From: Cardiocondyla obscurior
Taxonomy: Eukaryota; Arthropoda; Insecta; Hymenoptera; Formicidae
Reading direction: 5' to 3'
Assembly: GCF_019399895.1 (NCBI RefSeq)
Contig: NC_091866.1
Location: 3,207,501 to 3,271,500, forward strand
DNA: 64,000 nt
A program made the translations under genes and the position numbers. Shown here in pieces: positions 12,601 through 25,400 of this stretch (positions are counted from its first letter, which is position 1; every line of letters starts with the position of its first letter). The notes beneath the pieces were generated by a model. It saw only the letters and a program-made list of their open reading frames with translations, was not told where the DNA came from and searched no databases.

Positions 12601-13453
12601 TTTTTTTTTTTTAATTAAATAATTACAAGTAGCATATTAGGCAAGAAATAAATACCCGCATTTTGGTTTTAAGCTCGGCAAGGTCAACGCCTTCCTCAGG
12701 AACAGGTACATTGTAGAACTCTCCTTCCTCTTGAGTGAGCAGCTTAAACCACCCACTTGCAGGTGCTTTAATGAGCTCCGATATGCCAAAGGACAGGGAT
12801 CCCATAAAATCGTTTCTGGATGTTCGGTCCCAATCCCATACCTCGATCAATAGCCGCCTATCCTTATCCTCGGGTTTGAGATCGCTAATAGTAAAAGCAA
12901 GATTGCTAAGCGTGCCGCTTTATCTTACGGGACAGTAATCCTTACAATCTCCCCTAATTCAATCTCAAGATATGTCTCTCTCACTTCGGTGTCTTTATAA
13001 TTTGTCAAAAACTAGAGAGTACGACAGAGAATTATTTGTGATTTATTTAGAAACTACTGTGAGGTTTATAAAAAATTGATAAAACAGTTAAGGATTTATT
13101 TTACGAGAACCGCAGAAATTCAGACACAACTCTTTTCAAATTCTTTGTGTTATCTTGATTGTGATTCTAAGTTACGTAATATTTAAACTCGTAACCAGCT
13201 TTGTTAAAAAAAAAAAAAAATTGAGTCTTTGAGAATAAATATCTAATTATCTGATGCAAATTTGATACTACATTAGTAAACAGGAAGATAAAGACTTACA
13301 AAATGATTGTCTCGTTCCATTCCGGATTTAAGCACGATTTGATTGTCTTTGTTTTCTTCTTCACGTTGTCCGAATCCGGGATCAGCTTCAACTTAACGTA
13401 AGGATCCGATAATCCATTCGGGTCCATCGGAATGAGATTTCGTCCCTCTCGCA
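9671..13453 (-). CDS. Pkc53E: PKC C2 and kinase exon cluster
   Basis: Ten closely spaced exons encode C2 from REGRNLIPMDPNGLSDPY, the V3 hinge, and the whole AGC kinase domain with its C-tail. The lysine cluster VKKKTKTIK of C2 (phosphoinositide-binding in PKC alpha) is present. The last exon encodes the AGC tail and ends FVQHV then TAA at 9673-9671. The introns are 68 to about 500 bases and contain no other coding sequence that I can see. Confidence 0.93.
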
Positions 13454-16400
13454 CTGTGAATTAACAAAACTAGATCTTTAAAAAGAAACTCGTAAAGAGA
13501 AAAAATGTGAAATAAATGCAAAGCAAACGTTTATCCGAGAAACAAATTTCATGTACAGATTACTTCGGAAAATAAGAATATTAATTATTAAACTCTCGTA
13601 AATGTATTATAAACAAACGTGTAAGACGCGCCGAGACTTACCAAATATTGTGCTAGCGATAAATTATCAAGTTGTAAGCTTTAAAACATATATGTACACC
13701 ATTAAATTCTCTTATATTACTCGTAATTATGCAGTCGAAAAAATAATAGTAATTAAAGTTTACGAAATAGTAAAAATTGAGCCAAGTAAAATAAAGGTAA
13801 CATTTAGAGCATCGGTCGACGTCATGGAAAAGCGGCAACAATCGGGCAATAATTAAATCTCTACATCTCCTTTTTAAATAGGAAAATGTAATTAATAATC
13901 CACTAGCTGTGACTAAGAAAAATGTAATTAAGAGAAGAGAGAGAAAGAGAGAAAAAAAAAATTGCGTTTTGTTTGCACGAAGAAATCCTTAATCCATTTA
14001 ATCGCAAATTTTAATTAAACCTTGAGGACACGGCGGTAATATCCCGGTAACCCGGCAAGGTTCGCCACGAATAAGTGCGAAGAAACCTAATTTTCGAGAT
14101 AATCGACAGGTGATAAGAGCTTAGAAGCAGCCGACACGCCACACGCCATTTCTCCACGATATTTATCGAGCCACTTGGCTACCGTGATACGCAAACGAGA
14201 TGATATTGCACGAATGTCATTGTACTTTATAAGTTTATTACCACGTGTTGCGTAATCCGCACGTGAACGTGTTATCGTCACGTTTAAGGTACGCTATTAT
14301 CATTCCAAGTAAATTTTGTACTACTTATTAATTTGCATAGATAAAGCGATTTCTCGATTTTACAAAGCAAAAGAAAAAAAAAGAAAAAAAAAATAGACGA
14401 AGCTCGGCATATAATTCAAGATAAAAAACATTGAGGGCGATAAAAGTGAAGAAAAAAAAAATCGTTAATTAATTAAAGTACAAGGTACAATTTTAAACCC
14501 ACCTTCTATAGAGAGCTTGCTACCGGAACACGAGATGTGCAGGTGTATACGACCACGCCTTTCGGTGTGATCGCATCCGCATAGATTCGGTACACTTTCC
14601 TCGCATCTCTTGTGCACGTTCATGTCGCATGCTATATCATCAGATTATCATCGATTATATCATCGTTGACCATCGTCAATAATCCCTGCTTCTCTCAAAT
14701 TTGCCACGGGAAGATTGGTTCGTTATCATTAATTTCCAGGCAACGAAATCGCAGCTGGCGCTCGAAATACCCGCGGGCAACCCCATCCGCCCTTTTTAAA
14801 TATTTTTACATCAAGCTGCATTATTTCCAATATTTTAGAAGTTAAAAAGTTTTCGTGCGCAGCTGCGATTCACGCATTTGGGATTACGTACGCGTGGGGA
14901 GAATTTACAGACGAGAAAGATAAATGAATTATTTATTTCGAAAACGACGTATCGCGCTTTAAAAAAATTATTAAAAGAAAAGAAAAAAGAAAGAAAAAAA
15001 AAAGACCATAGAAAATTATTACGAGACCGTACATCGCGTAGAGATAAAAATGAAAAAGAGCTTTGCGGCAGACTGTTAGTAACGATTGGGTTTCTTGTTA
15101 TTACAATCCCACGCGTACATATGTAAAATATTGTAATAGATCTCGCGTTATTTGACACACTGAGATCTCTACTAATGTAACGAAAGGTTCGCTATACAGA
15201 TATCGTTACGTGTGTGGCTGTATAAATACATGTAAACGAAAAGCCAACTACGGATAACACGAATGATCATCACGCAAGTGGTCAACATCTAGTATGCAAT
15301 CAGAGGGTCGCATGACTGTTAGAGAAGGGTGTACGATTACTTAAGTTTACGCGCTTAATACGTCAAGTCTACATGAATATGAATATATATAAATAAAATG
15401 TACAGCATGCACGAAGAAAACGCTGTCTGTATGTATGTGTATGTTTGTACGCGCGCGTATACATATGTATATAAATTCGTATGTATCGTGCATAAATGCG
15501 TAGAACGCGAAGGTACGTGCATACAGTAAAATTCTTCAATTTACATATAAATGCTGGTACGATATCGTCGTATTTTTCTGCACTGTCTTTATCCTCGGAT
15601 ATCCATTTTGTGGAATAAGTTTCAGAAAGCTACGTGAAATACGGTAAAAAGATGCTGGAAAAAAAAGAAAAAAAAAAAAAAAAAAAGAAAGAATAAAATT
15701 CAAAGTGAATTCTCTAATAACTGAACTACCGCTAGTGTACGCGTAACTAAATAAAGTAAACTTCATTGTTATACTTAAGGGTATTATTTTTTCAAACTTT
15801 TTACGTAAGTTTTAATTACCAAAGTAATTAGCGCTCGCGTTAAAAATGGCTACCTGACTCGAATGATGGTTTCTTTGAAAGTTGTCCGGTAACGTAGAGA
15901 AATAAATTTCAAAACTTGTTGGGAAAACTATCGATTTACGAGGAAATTAAAGCCGCGAGAGATCCCAATGGCGATACCTGGCAAATCTAATTAATTCCAA
16001 TTAAAATGTATCATTAATTGAGAATTTCACTGTGTGCACGCCGCGCATGTATCCCATGTACAACTGCTGAAATCGTAACTTGTGTTACATCAATTACGTG
16101 ATTATCTCACTTTAATAGGTATAATAATAATTACTCATCCAAGAAGGGTGCTGCGTTAAATGGCGTAATATGTACAACATCTATATGTGCATACGTGGAT
16201 GGAAGATGCGTATGACGGCGCATCGATGGGTGTTGAACACCCGGTGAGATACACGCAGCGCGGGGTTAGAATGTGCCGGTGTGAATAAGCGACGAGTGAA
16301 TAGGAGAAGAATGGAGAGTGGTATATTAAAATACATTTCTGCTACGCGCTTTTGTCTTCGGGGATGGGCACGAGGCGGCCGACCGTCCATACGACGGCGA

Positions 16401-19400
16401 GAACGAAGGAGGAGACCAAGCGGCGCGCAAGCAGCGATACGATGTAGTATGCAATACAGCCGTGTGATAACACAATCAAAAATGCACGAAGGTCAAAGGT
16501 ATACCTACATAAGGCCGCCGTACAACGGCGATTAATATTCTATTACCGTTGAACGGGTATGAATTATATTTCAAGTAACACACTCGTTCGAGTCGTGATT
16601 GCGGTCGATCAGATGCTTTCCTCGATTAAATGTATGATCGTACGGAGGGTGTTTCGTGAGATCGAAGGGAGGTGGGTGGTCCCCGAACAGGGGGAGGATA
16701 AACGTATGACGTTACGAAAATGACGAGTATTCCATCGCGTCACGGGCATATGTATGCCCGTTTTCGCGTTCCACTCTCGCCGCGTGTAAAATTCACGGCG
16801 AGATACGTTAGTGTCGGCCAGGTGCCACGGTTTCTGTGTCAGTCGACGGTGTAATCGCGCATCTCGTCCGGAAACTTTCCCCACAGAGCTTGCGAGACGA
16901 GAGGCGACGAGGGTGGCGTGGTACAAACGAAAGTGAGGTGGCGGGGTATTCTCAACGACGGAAGAAACCGCTTCTTTCGAGTGCATCGAGAGGGATGATT
17001 ATGCGATCTAAAGCCCGTGTAAAACTCGTAACCGCGAATGTCGAAGCACAAAAAGTGAACCACACTCGAGTGAAGGACCCTGGTTTTTAAAGTGAGATAT
17101 CCCCGCAGACGTTCAGAGATAAGGTGTTGAACAGTCCGTATGAATTCCGTATTTTTCGCAATAATTTCGAATTTTAATTGAAAGAAACTTATTATTATTT
17201 TTTTTTTTTTACGAAGATAATATACTTGAAAGATAAAAATTAAATAATCGTTCAAACTCAATCAATTCTACTATTTATCAAAAGTGTGTTGGGGAGTTTT
17301 TTGCGGTTTTATCGCAAACAGCCGTCAATCAACTCGGTGTTATTTAGACGTATAAATATGCACCGCAACATGCGTGTTTGCGATGTACATTCAAATAAAG
17401 GTGTAATAGCCGTATCGGAATTCAAAACCGGCTTGTTGACAATCCTGTACACGACAAAAGCAATGAAAAAGTATCGTTGGTATTTTTTTAGCTGAAAAGT
17501 CGGGTGATACACGCGATATTGCTTCGAGGCGTTAGCTAAATGATGCACGTTTTGTGAAATTTATTCGACTTTCGACAGTCGTAACGACACAAAGGCCGTC
17601 GCAGTCGTGAAAACGAGAAACTAGAGAGAAACTCGCCAAAATAGAGAACGGCGCGAGTGGCACTATTGTATAATTGCTGAACATTCTAACGCAATTTCTG
17701 TTTCACAAAGTAAAGTTATATTTTAACATATATTAAAAATACTTGCATAACTTTTTAAAATGCTTTTAGAAAACGGAAAAATTTTTTTACAAAATTTGGA
17801 AACGCGAGAAAAATATCGATATTAATTAAATTATTTTAATTATTATTGCGCGATAGAAAATATTTTTTAAAGTTCGTCAAAGGTACTTAAAAAAAAAAAG
17901 AATTTATTTCACAACTTTGCCTTACTCGATTTCGCTTTGGATTTGACCAAATGTCACCGATTCGGAAATGTAAATTGTGCCTCGCGGCATTCGTTTGGAT
18001 AAGGTGTTTGACAGAGCATCAAGACGTCGTTGAGCAAACTATCCTTGGACACGCGATCCTGAATTTGCGTGATACAGGTGCGAAACGTCGAGGAAACGAA
18101 ATTTTGAGCCACCTGATCCATGTATTTCCAATGTTCCTTTCTCTCGGGGGTTTCACGAGCGACGAAGGAAATTCAACGAGCATTTGTTACTTCTTAAGTC
18201 GATAGCATCCCACCTGGATTTAACTCTACATCTATTTCCGTCCAATATCCCAGAGCGACCCTTCGATCAATTCCTTCGACGCATTTTTCTAATCAAATCC
18301 CTCGTATTTTTAATTAAGATAATACATCGCGTCAACTATTAATAAACCCGCGTGGATTAAAAATTTTACGAAAAGAATTGTCGCAGCGAGGAATAAAAAA
18401 TTGTTTCGTCTACGATAAAAACGCGACAAAAAATTTTTTTAACTTATAGATTAGAAAGTTTGCGTTAACAACGATCTATTATATTATAGTGTTAGAATTA
18501 TAAGAGTATCTATTCTTTTCGTACTGCGCTAAATTAGCCGCGATTGCTATAATATAAAGTAGTTTAACGCATCATAAGATAAAAGCAACGGAGGGAACTT
18601 AATTGTCAAGTATTTTTATTTTTTTATTTTATTTTATTTTATTTTTTTTTATTCCTCGCAAACGCTCGCGGCTCCATGATCTGGAAAGCCTGTAACTGGG
18701 TCTCCGAATAAGTGCACGAAACGAGCGCAACGAGATGAAGCGCAATACCGATATGTTAGTTATTAATAGAGCGGTATAACGAATTATCTGTTCGCACCGT
18801 CGATGGATTTTCGATATTCTTTTTTATCGGCATTTCTCGCTTTGCCCTCCATAATAACCAATATCTACCATCCATTAAACCGTAACGCGATTGTTCTTTC
18901 ACCGCGTAACGCTATCTATAATGCAAACATCCCGCCTTCATCGCCTTTATTCATAAATTATTAAATTAATTAAATATATATATATATATATTAAATTTCT
19001 TACGCAGTATTTATTACGTCAACAAAGGAGGGGAGGCATTCGCTATCTAATATCTCGGGGGTAAGATCGATATCCGAAATTTCGGCCTACCCTCGTCAAA
19101 TCGATCATCTTGTCGGGATAGATATTCAGACAAGCCAAATGGTCAAATTCCTGTGAAACTATGACGGGAATTAATGGTAATGGTGGCGGAACGGGATTAA
19201 TGTGCGATATATCTGACTGTTTGATGGGTTTGACGTGTCGTTGTCGCGCGGTTTGATTTTTTTTTGTTTGTTTTTTTTTTCTTAGCTTTTTAACTACCTG
19301 AACACTTGAGTCCCTGATGGGCGATACCGTGAAGCATCGAGCCGCAGTGGTCGCAGAAGGTCGGCGTCAGGTACGTGAAAACCTCCCATTTGTGCTTTTG

Positions 19401-22400
19401 GCTCGCCTGGGAACAAGAAATAGGGGCCCGGAGAAGCCCGGTCCTTCATTTGTGATCTGTTCCTGTGTGGCGGAGAAATCGAGACGGACGGTAGCAGTGC
19501 GCCGATCAATACCTCAAAACGGGAATCCAGCTCCGGGAAAAAAAACATTAAACCTATTCTCTAATTTCCCTTTCCCTTTTAAATCCTAAAAAAACTTGCC
19601 GTTAATTCCCTTTTAATTATTTTTTCTCTCTCTTTTTTTTCTTTTTTTTTTTACTATCTCTTCCCATAAGCTGAGGTGAGGCAGAAGCAACAAGAGGGAA
19701 ATACGTGCACGTGGATCACGTGATGATAAACATTAAGGATAATAAGGTGGCGCACGTGGTTTGCGATGAACGTCGCTAATGAGAATGTGTCGCACAGGTG
19801 CAACTGGACCCCTCTCACAAAGTTCGATTCGCCCATAAGTTTTGACATAATTCACCAAATCCAGACATTCCGTATGCGCGAAGTTCCTAATCAGCACATC
19901 AAGCAAACATTTTCTTCGTTCGGACAGTAGAATAATTTCACTGCTTGCAATTCGACAAATCGAAAGAGGACTTTCGCTTTGTCTTTAACACGAACAGAAC
20001 CTGGCGCAGTGCAGACAATGAACGAAAAATAAACCATTCCTGTGTATCGTGTTGTAGAGAATTGATCTCTTGGCCGTTTTCGTAATTCCTAAGAAACAAA
20101 GCTTCCCTATCTGCACGAAGAAAAGTGCAGTTTTTTTTTTCGTAATTAAATAACAAGAAGAAAACAACGCAATAACGCACACAGTGTCGTACGAAAATTT
20201 CCTAACAAGATATTACTTATGAAGTCCTGAAAGGTTGTGCGCAACTCGAGGCGTGCACGACGGTCGATTGGAAATTTGTCGTTACTATGAATATTTTCCC
20301 TCGCATAAAAGACTATAAAAATCGGTTTCACGAGACATCGACGTGGGCAGACTATCACCAGTTATTATCGAGCCTGTATGGTCAATAGTGGCGTTATTCT
20401 TGGACCCCGATGCAGGAAAGGCTTTCACTCAAAGCTCTCAAAAGAACATCAGTGGAAAAATACAACGTTGACTGCAACCAATATCTATCAACGATAACAT
20501 CTACAAAAGTACTCAATTAAACATTCTAAACGAATTCTCGCGTAAAATCTTATTAATAGCTTTCAACCTTTAAAATAATTAAAAAAAAAAAATATAGCGC
20601 GTATCTCTTTGAGTTTCTCAAAAAAAAAATTTATTACTCGAGAGAAGAATAACCAGCAAATAACATACATTTATACCATTGGATAACATTTTGTTTCTTC
20701 TTTTCCGTCGTGTGTAAAAGACAAATAGAAATGATTGTAGTTTGATTTCAGGATGCATCGAACGATAAATTTTTCCGTGACCTCTTTTTCACGACGTGGA
20801 AATAGTACAAATAAAAATTTACCATCCAAGTAATACGAGATCTTTTATAAGCTACCAATTTCTACGAATTGCCCGCAAAATTTAATTCAATAGCATTTGT
20901 ACGGAGGTTCCTTTAAGAAGAGATAATGTTCTCTTTTTCGTGACGTACAAAGGACCTTTGCGCAACACGGTTCAAGCCCGCTCACTTCCGTTTCCCTAGC
21001 CTCTTCCTCCGGACGGTGGACTCAACCGTTTAATTAATTTCCCCGCCAGTCTTTTGCCCTTCTCCATCCCCCTTCTCTTCGCGTCCTAGACGTCAGCTCG
21101 TCTCGGAAAATCCCTTACTGGTATTTTCCGTAAAAGGCTAGAACCTTTGTCACAGCCTTACGAACGCATCTAACGCGAATATCGCCTAAATGCACCTGGG
21201 GTATCTTCGTTAAAACTCTAGTCTCTCCGCCTTGCAGCCCTTAATCATAATTTAATTTGAAAATAAAATTATTAGCGTAGAGAAGCGTAGGAGCTTCGCA
21301 GAATTTATATAACTCGAATTACGTTCGCCCTGCCGTACAATAAAATCGTATGCTCGAATATGGCATTTAAATGAACATTAAAATCCGTGTGATATAAAAG
21401 CACAATTGAATAAAGTAAGAGTACGCAGCGCGTTCCTGACGTTTAAAAATTGTAGACTTCAAAATTGAATTACAAGCGGCGGCAGCGTGCACTAAAACTG
21501 CTCTCTAACTTTGTCAAGAAGTTCCGTACTCCTTATTTGATCTTTTCCGTTTAAAATTGTACGAATAATGTTTTTCTTTCTTTTTTCTTTTTTTTAAATC
21601 CGACAAACGTAAATCTTTCACGACGTACAACGTCAAAAATAATAAACTCTATTTTTGTAAAAATCTTTTCTGCATCTATTCATAAATATTATTTTCATGT
21701 TTACACAAACTTATTTATTATATTACCATTTATTTTTAGACAATTATTATACGGCTCTGATAAAAATATATGGCAGAGACGTCACTACCCATCCTATTGT
21801 CCTTTAAAACGCGTTCTACGTAAAAGAATAAAAATATTTGCTGGCATTAAGTGTCCCTCGTTGCGATAAAATTTATTTGAAGCTGAGGCAAAATTTCGAT
21901 TGCACAATTGCCCGTTCCAACAATGAAAAAAAAATATAAAAAATTCTCGTAACGAAAATAATTCTAAGGAATCTATTCGCCGAGCACTTTCAGCAATCTA
22001 AAAAGTTCTAGCCGCGAAAATATGAAACAAAGGTACGAAAAAAAAGAAAAAAAAAAAAAAATAAAAATTTAGCGAGGAAAGTATTGTTTTCATTTTTTTT
22101 TCTCTCGTCGATGACAATAATAGCGATCATACGAACAGAACGTAGCTAAGAACGAAGGAAACTAGCAAGGCGGAGAATGAAGACGTTAAAAGGCACGATG
22201 TGCTGATGGATATCCTGGAAATGGCGTTTCAATTCACCCTTTCCCTGCGCGCTTTACCGTTTGGGTATTTTTTTTTTTTCAACCCCATTTCTATGCGACG
22301 TGGTAATTAAACCAGCGGCAACTGGACGACTTAAATGCGCAAATCGTCATGTTTATGCTAAGCATACTTAATTAGACAATCGCTCTCGTTAAAGACGCCT

Positions 22401-25400
22401 CTTAAAGCCCGCGCCTCTTAAGGGCCAGATTAATCGCGCCGCTTTTATCGCTACATCGACAGCGTAGAAAATTGCAGCTCGCGTGCCGCTGATCGCCGCG
22501 AAAAGATTAGCAGAACGCGATGGCTTTGCTCAACACGACGAAGAAATGATAAATGTGCCCGAGGAGCATGAAAGCGAATCACGTGAGATAATCTATACGA
22601 GAGAAAAAGCTAGCGACATAAAAATACCTATTGTACTTTATTCATTTATTCGCGCACATTGGAAACGTTTACTTCTACGTATTACGGATAGATCTTTTAT
22701 CGAGAGAATAACCTTTTCACCGCTCTGAATTACGTATACATAAGTCGTACATTTAATTTGAAAATAATAAATCCGATTGAGAGCTCAACAGTTACGTGAC
22801 AAGAAATTGTTATCCTTTAACAAGAAAGTGAAACTTCATTGAACGGTATAACGAACGGTTCGTACCCAATCGAGTCCGAAATTAAGCTAACGATAAATCC
22901 TCGGGCAATATGAAGAAATCGATAGTTCACGGGGAGAAAATAAGATGCGCGCATCGAGGGAGACGCGAGTGTCGCGAGCTGCCAATAAAGGACTTCAAAG
23001 ATTTCAATAAACAAATTGAAATATCTCTTAAGTACATAAAAAGTTGCGTTACAGCGGAGTATAGACAAAGAGAAAGAGACTGGGGGGAGGGGGGAAAAAA
23101 AAAAGTAAACGAAGAGTGACGTCAACGACTTATGGAAACACTGAAGAATCACATCGAGAATGTACAGCGGAAATCACATCAAGAAAATACAGCAGAAAAG
23201 TGCACTTTTGTGCGGTGCAACGGTGGAAACTCGGTGACGTTGAAAAAGACACAGAGTGGTAAAAAGATCATCGGTCTGCATGCGCCTGAGTAAAGTAAGA
23301 AAGAAAAGTAGACAGATCTCTTTCCACAGACACGTTAAAGAGACCAAAAACAAAATTTTCCTATACTTAATTCGATCTTTTCAATATTATTTCCGATAAC
23401 ATTTACGAGTTGTCGAGGCAGCTTCCTCCCTTCAGAGCTAATTTTCTTTTTAAACGTTAATCGATTTAATTTATTTAATTCGCTCATTAAATTGAATGTC
23501 CAGCTATCTTTCTTCTTAGGCGTGCGCAGAGTTCTGTGTGATCCATCATGCACACGCAACAGACACGCACACATTTATACGCGTCGTGAACAAATCGCGC
23601 AACAGACATTGCTCAGAGATGCAAGCCGACGGTCCCTTGTCGGATAATCTGTTTTCTTTCTACATTGAAATTGTACGAGTATTATTTACAACTTTGACAG
23701 GGGGAACGGAAAGAAATTTTATCGAGAATATATGTACACCCTGCCCGTCAAAGGACAAGAAGAGAACGAAAATGAAGCGGGACGTTAAGATGGTCGATCG
23801 CACCTTTCGCCTACGCCTCGCTTCTTCCTTTTTCTTTGCCGGATTTTACAATAACTATTTTAATTACGTTCACGCGCGAGCTTTCTTTTCTTTTCTCCTT
23901 GTCCTTTCTCGCGACGTGGCGAGTCCACCGTGCATCCCCCTTTCACAATGCACAATTGTTATGCAAGGTATACGTAATAATTCACACATGGCACATCATA
24001 CGCGCGCACATATACGCAGCCGCATGTGAATCATGACCCCCGCTGACAAGGAGACGCAGTTAATGCGCACAAAAGCTACCTAACAGAGTGTACAATGTCA
24101 GTGCAAAATCCACGCCGGAGGATACGGTATACATAATTAAAAGCGCCGCTAATCGCATTAGCAAATACATCGGAACGCGAGCGAACAGGGAGGACGATCA
24201 TCCGCCGCGGCGTTCATCTGCGATCGTTGTTAACGCGATTAATCGGATTTTACGTCATCCACCTGTGAGAGCAGGCGAAGATACGTAGAACTGCTATATA
24301 ATATTTACAGCGAATTATTTACAGAGAAGATAGAGAGAGACAGAGAGAGAGAGAGAGAGACAGAGAGCAAGAGATAGACCAAGAAAACACTATACAGGAG
24401 TACAATACGAAGATAAAGCAACACCACGCCGGGCCAAGAAAACAGAAAGAAAAAGAAAAACGTGTAGCTAGTGTACTGTACATCGTGTTAATGCATATAT
24501 GTCTATATGTACAATATATGCTAGATGGTAGGTGTATGCATGTGTGATTGTATGTGCATGTACCTCGCGATAGTACGCGAGAATCGTATCTCTGAGTGGA
24601 TCGTGTGCTCGTGTCTGAGTTGTGCCGTTTAACTTTACATCGGTATACGTTTTCTTTTTCGTTCGTCATATGATACCTTGGCATTTCATGCCCTGGTGGA
24701 AGACACCATAGAGTAGACTACCGCAGTGGTCACAGAAGGTAGGGCTGTTGTACGTGTGTTGCTTGAATTGGTGCTTCGTCCGCGTGTCCTGCGTTATTAC
24801 ACCATTACACCGTGCACACACACACGCAGACTCTCGGATTTAATGACGGGCGAGAAGAAAGGAAATTCATGATTATGCCGAAGATGTAAATGATTAATGG
24901 TAGGAATTAATCGGCCGTGAATCGCTGGATTTCCCCGGTTAAATTCAAGCGTAATGCGATTGTTTATAACAATGTCTGTTAGAGGTTTTTACGTTATGCT
25001 AGAACGCATCTGTATGCAGAAATGTTGAAACGTAAGATTTAAGAATAGTATTTGAAATGAAAAGAATAAGATTTGCAACTGCGTTAAAATAAATTTTAGC
25101 AGAACGAAGCGTTATTCTTCAAGTTTAAAAGATCAGTCTTTTAAGGTCCGTTAAACTTCCTTCGAGCTCTAAAAATTTTCCCATAAGGAGAAGTTTTCTA
25201 ATTTAGTTTATTCTTGCCTCGGAGTATTACTTTGAAAATGTCGTAACATGTCGGCGAGCTTTTTAAAGTTAGGCGATTGAACATATATTTCTTTGACTTC
25301 CCGTTAATCATTGTTGTTACGTTAACGGTCACGCTCGCCGACTGACAATAAACAAGACTGAAAACAGTCGTTGCACTATTTTCTTAATTATTTTTTACAG

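Larger units (their letters stand above)
19407..24676 (-). other. PKC intron between the two C1B exons
   Basis: 5,270 bases with no recognised coding exon. It includes the E-box triplet at 19708-19758, a pyrimidine tract at about 19620-19652, and GA repeats at 24323-24372. Any splice-competition element for the C1B pair would be expected here or in the flanking introns, but none can be pointed to by eye. Confidence 0.6.

Noticed and set aside
19294..19548. 84-codon minus-strand open frame
   Set aside because: It is the shifted frame over C1B exon B plus its upstream intron. The real frame encodes the C1 domain.
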